Shown here: in pieces, positions 29,364 through 37,732 of the stretch | How the letters are laid out: each line of letters opens with the position of its first letter | How positions within the stretch are numbered: the stretch's first letter is position 1 | Position numbers and translations under genes: made by a program | The notes under the pieces: generated by a model | Told to the model about the DNA's origin: nothing | The model's database searches: none | What the model saw: the letters and a program-made list of their open reading frames with translations, nothing else | DNA from: Pseudomonadales bacterium | Lineage (GTDB): Bacteria; Pseudomonadota; Gammaproteobacteria; Pseudomonadales; Azotimanducaceae | Direction of reading: 5' to 3' | Assembly: GCA_019090615.1 (NCBI GenBank) | Contig: JAHRVQ010000021.1 | Location: 17,895-81,894, forward strand | DNA length: 64,000 nucleotides

Positions 29364-31616
29364 ATGAAGAAGTTGTATAGAATCAAGTCATTCGCAATAG
29401 CGATGACGGTTGCAGTTGTTTCAGGGAACGTTCCAATCGTTACGGCAGCTGACGCTACCAAACGAGCAAGCGCGGTACTTATGGAGGAGGTACTGGTTAC
29501 TGGCCGAAAAAAGAGTGACGCCGAGTTATTACAGGACGTACCTGTCGCTATCACCGCAGTATCCGGCGAACAAATAGAAGCAATGTTCGCCACTGACCTC
29601 ACCGATATAGGCTATCAAGCCCCCAACGTGTCACTTAATCCAGTGGCAACCATCCCAAATTATGCAAACTTTGTTATTCGTGGCTTTGGCCTGAATGGCT
29701 CCGTTTTATCTGACGACCCATCGGTTGGCGTTATCATAGACGGCATGTACCTCGGTGTACCAGCCGGTGTGGTCACCAATACCTTTGACCTTGAGGGCAT
29801 TGAAATCCTTCGCGGCCCACAGGGCACCTTATTTGGTCGCAACGTAACCGGCGGTGCGGCATTATTAACAACCCGACAACCTGCAGAAGAGTTCAGTTTT
29901 CGCGCCAGAACAATATACGGCAATGATTCAAACAAACAGATCATGGTATCAGTGGACGCACCGATGGCCGATGACAAAGCCTATAGTCGGATGACAATTC
30001 TGTATTCCGAACATGGCGATAGCTACGATAATGTCGTCGAAGGGCCCGGCGACCTTGGCGAGAAAGACCTCCTGGTGATTCGCCCCAAATTACGCCTGAC
30101 ACCCACTGAACACCTAACCATTAACCTAAGTGCAGAATATGGTGATGGGGACGCAGAACCAGGTGCGCGGCGATTTCTCTTTAATGCTTTCAAAGGCACA
30201 ATCGGCGGGGTAGCTGTCAATAGCGGCATCCCAAGTGTAGTGTCCAATAACAGCAATAAAGTCTCTGTGGACTTTATCCCGGAAGTAACTACCACCTGGA
30301 AACATGCAATTGCCGAAGTTATCTGGCATTTCACAGACCGCTCTACTTTAAAATCAATCACCTCCTGGCGCGATCTAAAACAATCTAATATCGCCCAGGA
30401 TATCGACGGCACCGGCATCGATTTTTTTAACTTCAGGGATGGCTTTATCAACCAGGAACAGTATTCGCAAGAATTTATCCTAACCACCGAAGTAAGGGAC
30501 AACATTGAACTAACAACCGGCGTCTATTATTTTGAGCAAGAATATGACTATGGCGAACAACGAGAAATTGGTAAAGATTTCGGTCTTGGCGGCGGTCCAG
30601 GAATAGCGCTTGATCAGGCCGGCGTTGGCACCATCGAGCATGATACATCTGCGGTATTTGCGCAGGCCGATTTTCTGCTGAATGACAACTGGATAATGAA
30701 TATAGGTGCGCGTATGACCTGGGAATCCAAAGATGCAGCGCTTGCCAGACGACTCACTGGCGAATGTAGGGCAGGCACCTCAAATGGCACATTACCAAAC
30801 TGTGTTAATGCATTTTTTGATGATGAATCCTGGAGTAATTTCACCCCTAAAATTGGCGTCCAATACACATTAAACGACGACACCCAAACCTATGCGTCCT
30901 TCACCAAAGGGTTTCGTAGTGGTGGTTTCAATATTCGCGCCACTAGCGAATCATCCACCGGCCCCTATGAAGAAGAAAAAATAGACGCCTGGGAAATCGG
31001 CTTAAAAACCGATTTTCTGGGTAATCGTGGCCGTTTGAACCTGGCCGTATTCCTCAACCAATTTGAAGATTTACAGCGCACTTTGCTTAACGCCGACGCC
31101 AATCAGGAAATTATTAATGTCGGCGAAGGAGATATCTGGGGCGCAGAAATGGAATTATCCTATCTGGTCGGCGACAACCTGCTACTCCAGGCGACCTTTG
31201 GTTATGTTGAATCTGAATTTGACGAATTTACTGACCTTGACGTAGACGGTATACCTGGCGCCGACCCAGAACTGGCAAAGAACCTTGAAATTGCTCATGT
31301 ACCGCATTTTACCAGCAATTTGACAGCCACCTACGACCTATCGGTACCCATTGGCTGGATTTCACTTCGCGGTAACTATTCATTTACTGGCGACTCTTTT
31401 GCAGACGATGCCAATCGATATGAAATCAGCGGTTATGAGATGTGGAACGCCAGCGCCACTCTGGTCACTGACGATAGCAATTGGAGCTTTTCACTGTTTG
31501 GCAAAAACCTGACCGATGAAGTCTATTACCAGTCTGTCTTTCTTTTTGGTGTTCTCGATGTAGCTGACCTCGGCGCACGGAGGTCCTTCGGCATCTCCGC
31601 AACCTATGAATATTAA
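29364..31616 (+). CDS. TonB-dependent outer-membrane receptor 2
   Basis: 750 residues, ATG preceded by GGAGAAGGG. Signal peptide (FAIAMTVAVVSGNVPIVTAA), TonB-box-like MEEVLVTGRKK, plug with VGVIIDGMYLGVPAGV and EILRGPQGTLFGRNVTGGA, and a barrel ending in Tyr (ISATYEY). The ligand is unknown. Its plug is closest to receptor 1 among the four (both have VPAGV/VPTGAG-type loops and place a FDLE segment before the ILRGPQG motif). It is followed by an 11-bp hairpin. Confidence 0.94.
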   Translation: MKKLYRIKSFAIAMTVAVVSGNVPIVTAADATKRASAVLMEEVLVTGRKKSDAELLQDVPVAITAVSGEQIEAMFATDLTDIGYQAPNVSLNPVATIPNYANFVIRGFGLNGSVLSDDPSVGVIIDGMYLGVPAGVVTNTFDLEGIEILRGPQGTLFGRNVTGGAALLTTRQPAEEFSFRARTIYGNDSNKQIMVSVDAPMADDKAYSRMTILYSEHGDSYDNVVEGPGDLGEKDLLVIRPKLRLTPTEHLTINLSAEYGDGDAEPGARRFLFNAFKGTIGGVAVNSGIPSVVSNNSNKVSVDFIPEVTTTWKHAIAEVIWHFTDRSTLKSITSWRDLKQSNIAQDIDGTGIDFFNFRDGFINQEQYSQEFILTTEVRDNIELTTGVYYFEQEYDYGEQREIGKDFGLGGGPGIALDQAGVGTIEHDTSAVFAQADFLLNDNWIMNIGARMTWESKDAALARRLTGECRAGTSNGTLPNCVNAFFDDESWSNFTPKIGVQYTLNDDTQTYASFTKGFRSGGFNIRATSESSTGPYEEEKIDAWEIGLKTDFLGNRGRLNLAVFLNQFEDLQRTLLNADANQEIINVGEGDIWGAEMELSYLVGDNLLLQATFGYVESEFDEFTDLDVDGIPGADPELAKNLEIAHVPHFTSNLTATYDLSVPIGWISLRGNYSFTGDSFADDANRYEISGYEMWNASATLVTDDSNWSFSLFGKNLTDEVYYQSVFLFGVLDVADLGARRSFGISATYEY

Positions 31617-31663
31617 CCACTAATCCATCTTGTTAGTACAGACTGTCACGCTCACCTACTTGG

Positions 31664-31704
31664 GCTGCGGCCAATTATTCAGCCACTAAATAGTTGGCCG
31701 CAGC
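31664..31704. repeat. 11-bp inverted repeat after receptor 2
   Basis: GCTGCGGCCAA (31664-31674) and TTGGCCGCAGC (31694-31704). It lies 48 bp past the stop and is a likely transcript-end hairpin although the T tract is missing. The rest of 31617-32076 holds no gene I can support apart from the Fur-like site. Confidence 0.75.
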
Positions 31705-31996
31705 GTATTATTGGAACGGCATTATCTTTGACCTAACGATCATTATGTTGGCCCTATATACCCTTCAATCTTCACTACCCAGGCCCTGTGATTAAGGCAG
31801 ACTAACACTTAATCACAGCGAAAATAAAACCATAACCCCACCTGCGGCAAACCCATTAACAACAATAATTGAGCGCACCAACCAAATTCAATCGGTAACA
31901 ACCAGCGCTGCTGGCCGAACCTGTAGCCTCATCCATCCGCACACCCTCTATTAACTGCGCACATTCAACACTTGACCATAACAGCACATTCTGTTT

Positions 31997-32015
31997 ATTA
32001 TTACGAATCATTATC
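31997..32015 (+). promoter_or_regulatory. Possible Fur box
   Basis: ATTATTACGAATCATTATC matches the 19-bp Fur consensus at 13 positions, with the right half (AATCATTATC) perfect. It lies 62 bp upstream of the small gene at 32077. Iron control of that gene and the peroxiredoxin is an inference. Confidence 0.45.
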
Positions 32016-32076
32016 ATTTAGATTACGTAACACAGCACCCAATCCTATTCACAATTGAAGACCCAAGGAGCCTCCC

Positions 32077-32343
32077 ATGAAACCCGATCAAACAGCCGCA
32101 TCTCAACCCCTGGACATGCTGGTTAGTTCACTCCTGTATTTAATGACACGTTACAACCATCACCGTTGCCCAAAAGTTCACCAGGCGATTGCCAGCCATC
32201 TCATAATGCTACGTGACCACCCTGGCGCCAGTTACTCTGTTGCCATGGTCAATACTGCTCGACGACTTGCCAACGAATGGAGCGCGGCAGCTGAAATACC
32301 CCTGCAAAAGGTTGCAACAAAGACCCCATTGACGGTTCATTAA
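32077..32343 (+). CDS. Small conserved-looking hypothetical protein
   Basis: 88 residues with a strong Shine-Dalgarno (AAGGAG, 9 bp upstream). It is helical and soluble. The central part (LLYLMTRYNHHRCPKVHQAIASHLIMLRDHP) has His and Cys residues that might bind metal. I do not recognise a family. It precedes a peroxiredoxin by 110 bp on the same strand and follows a Fur-like site, so a role in iron or oxidative-stress response is possible but unproven. Confidence 0.65.
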   Translation: MKPDQTAASQPLDMLVSSLLYLMTRYNHHRCPKVHQAIASHLIMLRDHPGASYSVAMVNTARRLANEWSAAAEIPLQKVATKTPLTVH

Positions 32344-32372
32344 TCGTTTCGATTCACCATTAACACAATCTC

Positions 32373-32411
32373 GCGTCCCTAATGCAGTTATTGTCACTGC
32401 ATTAGGGACGC
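32373..32411 (+). repeat. 16-bp perfect hairpin between the small gene and the peroxiredoxin
   Basis: GCGTCCCTAATGCAGT (32373-32388), 7-base loop, and the exact reverse complement (32396-32411). No T tract follows (CCCCCAAC). It could act as an attenuator, a processing site or an mRNA-stabilising structure ahead of the peroxiredoxin start at 32454. Confidence 0.88.
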
Positions 32412-32453
32412 CCCCAACAGCACCAAATAACAAACTTCCTCAAGGCCAATTTA

Positions 32454-33056
32454 ATGAATATGATTAATAAAGAAGCTCCCAACTTTGTCGCCGCCGCTGT
32501 TTTACGAGACGGCTCAATTAAAGAAGATTTCTGTCTGCATGAAGAGATTAAAGATCGCTTTGCGGTATTATTTTTTTACCCGCTAGACTTTACCTTTGTT
32601 TGTCCATCCGAGTTAATTGCTTTCAGTCATCGGGCCGAAACCTTTGCAAAACGCGATACAGTTTTGATTAGTGTATCCATCGATTCCGAATTCACCCACT
32701 TAGCCTGGCGTAATACGCCAGTTGAAAAAGGCGGTGTAGGACCTATCAACTACCCGATGGTTGCCGATCCGTCGCACCGAATTGTAAATGACTACGGAGT
32801 TCAGGCAGCCAGTGGTGATGTTGCGCTGCGGGCGACATTCTTAATCGACCAAAAGGGCCTAATCCGCCACCAGTCAATAAACGACCTGCCTCTGGGGCGA
32901 AACGTCGATGAATACATCCGCCTGGTCGATGCCCTGCAATTTCATCAGTCGCACGGCGAAGTTTGCCCAGCCGGATGGCAATCGGGTGAAGCAGGCATGA
33001 CCGCCAACCCAGAAGGTGTAGCAAGCTATTTGGCCCAACATGCAAAATCATTATAA
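32454..33056 (+). CDS. Typical 2-Cys peroxiredoxin (AhpC/TSA family)
   Basis: 200 residues, the family length. The peroxidatic Cys lies in DFTFVCPSELIAF and the resolving Cys in GEVCPAGW. FYPLDFTF and the Arg in RATFLID complete the active site. It reduces hydroperoxides with thiol donors in the cytoplasm. No AhpF or thioredoxin reductase gene is adjacent. Confidence 0.95.
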   Translation: MNMINKEAPNFVAAAVLRDGSIKEDFCLHEEIKDRFAVLFFYPLDFTFVCPSELIAFSHRAETFAKRDTVLISVSIDSEFTHLAWRNTPVEKGGVGPINYPMVADPSHRIVNDYGVQAASGDVALRATFLIDQKGLIRHQSINDLPLGRNVDEYIRLVDALQFHQSHGEVCPAGWQSGEAGMTANPEGVASYLAQHAKSL

Positions 33057-33172
33057 ATACCAGCCATAAATAGCCGGCGTACTAAGGACAGCAACCAGAC
33101 AAAACCTTTAACCATGATTTAACCATATTAGTATCAACCGCTGAAAAGTGCCGTCCCACAAAACACAAACTA

Positions 33173-33241
33173 TTGACAAGCCAATCCCATACCATTCATT
33201 ATGCAACCCAATAGTTGCATAATGAATGGTATGGGATTGGC
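33173..33241 (+). promoter_or_regulatory. Promoter overlapped by a 28-bp perfect inverted repeat
   Basis: The arms are 33180-33207 and 33214-33241 with a 6-base centre (CCAATA). The left arm contains CATACCATTCATTATGCAAC and the right arm is its exact complement. A consensus -35 TTGACA lies just outside at 33173, and CATTAT at 33197 (18-bp spacing) is a candidate -10 inside the left arm. The predicted start of transcription falls in the centre, so the structure more likely works as a DNA operator than as an mRNA hairpin. The right arm also carries the likely Shine-Dalgarno (GGGATTGG) of the gene at 33245. Confidence 0.7.
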
Positions 33242-33244
33242 CGC

Positions 33245-33646
33245 ATGAATATTCGTAAAACAAGGCTCTATGACGCCAACATCGAAGATGTCTGGCAAGC
33301 GATTACCGACGAAAAAAAATTGACCGAATGGTTTATGCCGGCCCGGTTCAAAGCCGAACCAGGTTATCAGTTTGAATTTCAGGACCAACCGCAAGGCAAA
33401 TGGGATGGTCGGTTATGGGGCGAAGTTAATGAAGTCATCGAGCCACATAGGTTATGTTATTCCTGGATTGGTAATCAGATGAACAATAAGACATTGGTTG
33501 AATGGACCCTCAAAAAAACACACCAGGGCACTAAAGTCACCCTTGAACATAGCGGCTTCAAGGGCTTTAACGATAGCCTTATTGGTTTTTTTCATCGCTT
33601 TGGCTGGCGCAAATACTTTAGTGGGCTGGATAAATTCCTCCTCTAA
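33245..33646 (+). CDS. SRPBCC (AHSA1-like) domain protein
   Basis: 133 residues from the ATG at 33245. An upstream ATG at 33215 is in frame but lies inside the palindrome and adds no conserved residues. The fold is recognisable from IRKTRLYDANIEDVWQAITD, LTEWFMPARF, GEVNEVIEPHRLCYSW and TKVTLEHSGF. SRPBCC proteins of this group are often encoded with an ArsR-type repressor, as here. The ligand is unknown. Confidence 0.85.
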   Translation: MNIRKTRLYDANIEDVWQAITDEKKLTEWFMPARFKAEPGYQFEFQDQPQGKWDGRLWGEVNEVIEPHRLCYSWIGNQMNNKTLVEWTLKKTHQGTKVTLEHSGFKGFNDSLIGFFHRFGWRKYFSGLDKFLL

Positions 33647-33656
33647 AACATTGAAT

Positions 33657-33959
33657 GTGGACATTTTTAAAGCGATTTCAGATGACAAACGACGCGCTAT
33701 TATCAGCCTGTTGGTCACTCAGGGCCCGTTGACCTTTTCTGCCATAAGCATGCACTGTCACGCTAGCCGGCAAGCCACCAGCAAACACCTCATGGTTCTC
33801 AACCAGGCAAAACTCATTGATATTGAAAAGAAGGGCCGACAGAAAGTATGTCGCGCTAATCTCAGTAGACTTAATGAGGTAATCGAATGGGCCGAGTTCC
33901 ATCATACCCTGTGGGAGCAAAAACTCGATTCACTGCAAACTTTTCTTAACGGTAAATAA
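33657..33959 (+). CDS. ArsR/SmtB-type winged-helix regulator
   Basis: About 100 residues from a GTG at 33657 (TTG at 33651 is the alternative); no ATG is available in frame near the fold. DIFKAISDDKRRAIISLLVTQGPLTFSAISMHCHASRQATSKHLMVLNQAKLIDIEKKGRQ is covered by the typical ArsR helix-turn-helix order, with SRQATSKHL as recognition helix. There is no Cys-rich metal site. The gene directly follows the SRPBCC gene and probably represses the pair through the upstream palindrome (inference). Confidence 0.85.
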   Translation: MDIFKAISDDKRRAIISLLVTQGPLTFSAISMHCHASRQATSKHLMVLNQAKLIDIEKKGRQKVCRANLSRLNEVIEWAEFHHTLWEQKLDSLQTFLNGK

Positions 33960-34125
33960 ACGCTGGCAAATAAGCATTACCTAAACAGGATCATAATGGT
34001 ATGGTACGAATATGATATGACGCCTAGCCAACGCCCAGTAATTAAGGGCAAAGAATCAGCACCTGCGCTTATTTCAGATCTTTTTTGCCTAACGATTAAG
34101 CTCGGCCCAGCACGGACTAATTACA

Positions 34126-35448
34126 ATGACTTCTGCCCAGGACTACAACCCCTTCTCCAAAGAGACCATTGAATGCCCCTATGATTTCTATGCCGCCATG
34201 CGCAACGAATCACCAGTAATGCAGGTTGCGGACGGTGTATTTTTTGTCAGTAGTTATGATTTGATTCGACAAGTGCTAGTAGATACCAAACGATTTTCAT
34301 CATCAAACGGCGCCGCTTTCTTAAATTTCCAGGGCGAACAGGGGCTTGCGCCGCCAACGATGCCACCCCCAGACATCGCCAATATATTAGCTCAAGGGCC
34401 AAGACCGCGTAACACCTTACTAACGGCCGACCCGCCTGAACATACCCGTTATCGCTCATTAGTAAACCGCTCCTTATCACCACGACGAGTAGCTAAACTA
34501 GAACCAGCTGCAATCAGGGTGGCAGATGCATTAATCGATACATTTATTGATCGTGGCGAAGTAGACCTGGTGGAAGAATTCACCCAAATGGTCCCACTTA
34601 CCGTCGTAGCAATAGCCTTAGGCGTACCGGAAGACCAGCTTGAAAATTACAAACGTTGGTCCATGGACGCAGTAAAAGTACTTGCTGGCACTGTATCCCA
34701 TGAAGAACGCATCGAATCTGCGCAGGCTTCTGTCGACCTGAGCAACTTCCTCGCCCAACAGGTTGAGCAGGCAAGAAAAAACCCACAAGGTGGGCTTGTC
34801 GAGGATTTAATTAACGCCCATATGTTGTTAGATGAAGATGTCGACGGCGGCCAGGATAGCTATCGAGGCCTGGATACAGACGAAATTGTCAGCGTCCTGA
34901 ATCAACTGTTAATCGCCGGCCAGGAGACTGTCAATTATTTGCTTTCATCCACCTTGCTACTGCTTTTACAGAACCCAGAACACCTCGCCAGAGTAGAAAA
35001 AGATCACGGGCTGATTCCAGCTGTATTGGAAGAAGCCCTGAGGCTGGAGTCACCGATTCAATCCATTGGCCGTTTTGTACTAGAAGACTTAGAATTAGGC
35101 GGCATTGCAATACCAAAAGGCGCTAGATTAGTCATCCTCTACGGCTGCGGCAATCGAGATGAGAACCGGTTTGAAGACGCAGCAACTTTTAGCTTGAACC
35201 GAACTGACGCGCGCAATCACGTTGGCTTTGGCGCTGGGCCTCATTACTGTGTCGGCGCCAACCTTGCGCGGATGGAAAGCCGCATCGCACTTGAGCGGTT
35301 ATTTGCAAGAATAACCAACCTTCAGCCCACAGGCGAACTGCAACAACTCAGCCACCAATATAACTTTATTTTCAGGGCGCTAAATGCCCTGCCCCTGCGC
35401 TTCGATAAAAAACCCGCGCCCGACGAAGAACAGGAAGCAGCACTATGA
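34126..35448 (+). CDS. Cytochrome P450 monooxygenase
   Basis: 440 residues, bacterial soluble class. The oxygen-binding I-helix reads LLIAGQETVNYLL, the K-helix ExxR is EEALRLES, and the heme loop is FGAGPHYCVGANLARME with the axial Cys. The CYP family cannot be assigned by eye; the insertion GAAFLNFQGEQGLAPPTMPP is distinctive. It overlaps the following ferredoxin gene by 4 bp, so electrons likely pass through that ferredoxin; no reductase is adjacent. Confidence 0.96.
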   Translation: MTSAQDYNPFSKETIECPYDFYAAMRNESPVMQVADGVFFVSSYDLIRQVLVDTKRFSSSNGAAFLNFQGEQGLAPPTMPPPDIANILAQGPRPRNTLLTADPPEHTRYRSLVNRSLSPRRVAKLEPAAIRVADALIDTFIDRGEVDLVEEFTQMVPLTVVAIALGVPEDQLENYKRWSMDAVKVLAGTVSHEERIESAQASVDLSNFLAQQVEQARKNPQGGLVEDLINAHMLLDEDVDGGQDSYRGLDTDEIVSVLNQLLIAGQETVNYLLSSTLLLLLQNPEHLARVEKDHGLIPAVLEEALRLESPIQSIGRFVLEDLELGGIAIPKGARLVILYGCGNRDENRFEDAATFSLNRTDARNHVGFGAGPHYCVGANLARMESRIALERLFARITNLQPTGELQQLSHQYNFIFRALNALPLRFDKKPAPDEEQEAAL

Positions 35449-35639
35449 AACCTGCAATCGACCTAAGTTTATGCATGCGAACTGGACAATGTTTTTACCT
35501 GCATCCAGGGTATTTTAAAGAAGGTGCAGACGGGTACCCTATAATCATTAAAAGTTTAACCACAGAAAGTGCCACCCTCAAAGAAAATATCCTCGACTGC
35601 TGCCCAGCGCAGGCCATCGTATTTGCAGAACAGCAATAG
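35445..35639 (+). CDS. P450-associated [3Fe-4S] ferredoxin
   Basis: 64 residues. Cysteines are C10 and C16 (CMRTGQC) and C52-C53 followed by Pro (DCCPAQAI). Three ligand cysteines with CP at the third position are typical of the single-cluster [3Fe-4S] ferredoxins that serve bacterial P450s. The adjacent extra Cys (C52) is unusual. The ATG overlaps the P450 stop, so the two are translationally coupled. Confidence 0.92.
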   Translation: MKPAIDLSLCMRTGQCFYLHPGYFKEGADGYPIIIKSLTTESATLKENILDCCPAQAIVFAEQQ

Positions 35640-35893
35640 TACAAACTTGAATAAGGTTTAATACATAACTGTGGCTATTAATTCGCACCATTAACTCATA
35701 CCTATAGCTAACACGAATAGCTCACACGAATAGCAAACATAATTAATCTGCGCTATTAATAAGCTCTATTTATGAGCACTATTTATATGCTCTACAAATA
35801 AGTACATGGTAGTACTCCTGCAGCAATATTAACGCTAATATGCAGCATTGCTAATAGCTGCCGCCTGGCATAAGTTTTTCACATTAGACCCAT

Positions 35894-36739
35894 ATGCCAG
35901 TAAAAATCGCCTTACAGAAAATAACCCACAAGCGCATAACCACGGCTTACCGAGACAGCGGCGGACCGGGCATACCCTTTTTAATCGTCCATGGTTTTGC
36001 CGGCTCCATGCTCGACTTTGAAGATGAACAATCCCAATTGGCACAAAATCGGCGAGTAATTCTTGTTGACCTGCGCGGTCACGGACATTCAACCAATAGC
36101 GGCAATGGCGACCACTATAACTTCGAAACACTTACCGACGATCTCTTGAGTTTCATCGCGGCTTTGGCAATCGACCGACTTGATATCCTCGGTCATTCTA
36201 TGGGTGGTATGGTGGTAATACGCGCCCTACTGGCAAAACCTGAATTATTCAGATCTGCACTATTAATGAACACAGCCGCAGAACCCATAAAGGGTGGCAC
36301 CAAATTACCACCAGACCTTTATCCCACCATTAGGAAAAAGGGCGTGGAAATGCTGTTAGCGGGTATTCGTAGCCAGGCGAGTTATCCCGCCACCCAAAAA
36401 GGCATAGATCATTTGGGTAAAAACGAGTACTTGCGGCGCATTAAAGCAAAACTCAGCCAAATGGACCCAGAAGCATTTATTGCCCTACAACTCCGTCTAA
36501 CAGATCAACAAAACCAATTAAACCAACTGCAATCTTTAACAATGCCAGTGACAATATTGCTCGGCGCAGAAGACAAACCCTTTATCAATCGTTCGCGGCG
36601 TATGCATAACAAGATTAAAGGCTCAATCTATGTGGAGATTGCTGGGGCTGCTCATTCACCCCAGTATGAAAACCGTATTGGTTGGCATGCAGTAATTAGC
36701 ACCCACTTCGAGCGTATTGACAGCAAAAATACCGACTAA
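35894..36739 (+). CDS. Alpha/beta hydrolase
   Basis: 281 residues. It has PFLIVHGFAGSMLDFE (oxyanion region), RVILVDLRGHGHS, the nucleophile elbow LGHSMGGMV and a C-terminal AAHSPQYE with the catalytic His. The substrate is unknown; ring-cleavage or ester hydrolysis in the same pathway as the P450 would be reasonable. The 255-bp gap before it (35640-35893) contains degenerate CACGAATAG repeats and no gene. Confidence 0.87.
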   Translation: MPVKIALQKITHKRITTAYRDSGGPGIPFLIVHGFAGSMLDFEDEQSQLAQNRRVILVDLRGHGHSTNSGNGDHYNFETLTDDLLSFIAALAIDRLDILGHSMGGMVVIRALLAKPELFRSALLMNTAAEPIKGGTKLPPDLYPTIRKKGVEMLLAGIRSQASYPATQKGIDHLGKNEYLRRIKAKLSQMDPEAFIALQLRLTDQQNQLNQLQSLTMPVTILLGAEDKPFINRSRRMHNKIKGSIYVEIAGAAHSPQYENRIGWHAVISTHFERIDSKNTD

Positions 36740-36820
36740 ATCCACCCAGGGTCCGCTACGCATTCCCTAAGGCAGTGCCCCAATGCTTCGCCGTTTTGAA
36801 CCCTTGCTACCTTTATTCTT

Positions 36821-36895
36821 CAGATACGCATTGTTCAGATACATATTGTTCAGAGACGCATTGTTCAGATACATATTGTTCAGATACGTATTATT
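36821..36895. repeat. 15-bp tandem repeat, five copies
   Basis: The unit CAGATACGCATTGTT and variants (CAGATACATATTGTT and others) run from 36821 to 36895, between two convergent genes. The copies differ at one to four positions, so the array is not brand new. Confidence 0.9.
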
Positions 36896-36907
36896 CAAAT
36901 ACTGAAT

Positions 36908-37567
36908 TTAGCGACCAGCAACATCACCAAAATCCAGCTCCTGCTGTTTGAATGCAACGTCACCAATATGTTCTGGTGCCTGCCAGAGCGGCTTATTAGT
37001 TTTATAATTATCAATAAGATGATCGATCGCCTCAAGAGATAGCTCGTCCAGACACAAACCGGGGGCTTCTTTCACACCACCGCCTGCCCTGAATTCAAGC
37101 AACTCTACGCCAGCTGGACCGGCAGTATATTTATAGGGTTGGCCATTTGGTAAAAAGAAGGTCGAGCCCTTTCCCAGACGTTTATTACCCATAGTAATTT
37201 CCCCGGCCACAACGTAGTACAGGCAATCGCCATATTTCGGGTGACTATGCCGGAACAGCTCGAAATTCGCACCAAACCAGACATGCACAAGGTTCATACC
37301 CTTTGGCCCACGCTGGGCAAATAATGGGGTGGTCGCGGCACCGCCCTGAAATGCCGCCGCCATTTCAAAAACCTTCTCACTGGTAGCTTCTACGCCATGC
37401 TTTTCAGCCAAAGCGCTGTAATCAAAATTTGCAGCAATGGCCTCTTTTTTAACTTTCGCATCGGGATTGGGTTTATTCACCCGTGGATTAACCTTCATCT
37501 TAAAAGGACCCCGTTCGGACACATAACCACGAGTAACAACCTCGGCTTGCTTCAATCGCTCACTCAT
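36908..37567 (-). CDS. Cupin-domain protein
   Basis: 219 residues. The cupin motifs are FRHSHPKYGDCLYYVVAGEITMG (with potential metal-binding His) and the later GQPYKYTAGPAGVELLEFR. The N-terminal 70 residues are extra. The start is supported by AAGGAGATGAG. Such proteins range from dioxygenases to sensors; no function can be assigned. It probably belongs to the surrounding catabolic set. Confidence 0.8.
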   Translation of the reverse strand: MSERLKQAEVVTRGYVSERGPFKMKVNPRVNKPNPDAKVKKEAIAANFDYSALAEKHGVEATSEKVFEMAAAFQGGAATTPLFAQRGPKGMNLVHVWFGANFELFRHSHPKYGDCLYYVVAGEITMGNKRLGKGSTFFLPNGQPYKYTAGPAGVELLEFRAGGGVKEAPGLCLDELSLEAIDHLIDNYKTNKPLWQAPEHIGDVAFKQQELDFGDVAGR

Positions 37568-37685
37568 CTCCTTGTTCCTTTTGGTATTGCTATTGGCATA
37601 GCTTGTAACATTACTCTTAACATCGCTTTTATACTATCGGAATTACATTACCAGCTGTCAATTAATATATTCCACTTAAAAAAAT

Positions 37686-37714
37686 CAAAAAAAAGCCCCG
37701 CTAAAGCGAGGCTT
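37686..37714 (-). terminator. Terminator of receptor 3
   Basis: On the minus strand AAGCCTCGC, TTTA loop, GCGGGGCTT followed by an eight-T tract. It lies 19 bp past the receptor 3 stop. Confidence 0.9.
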
Positions 37715-37732
37715 AACAAAACACAATATTAT

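Noticed and set aside
33208..33213. The 28-bp palindrome as an mRNA hairpin sequestering the ribosome site
   Set aside because: The best promoter places the transcription start in its centre, so the mRNA would contain only one arm; operator function is preferred unless an upstream promoter is shown.
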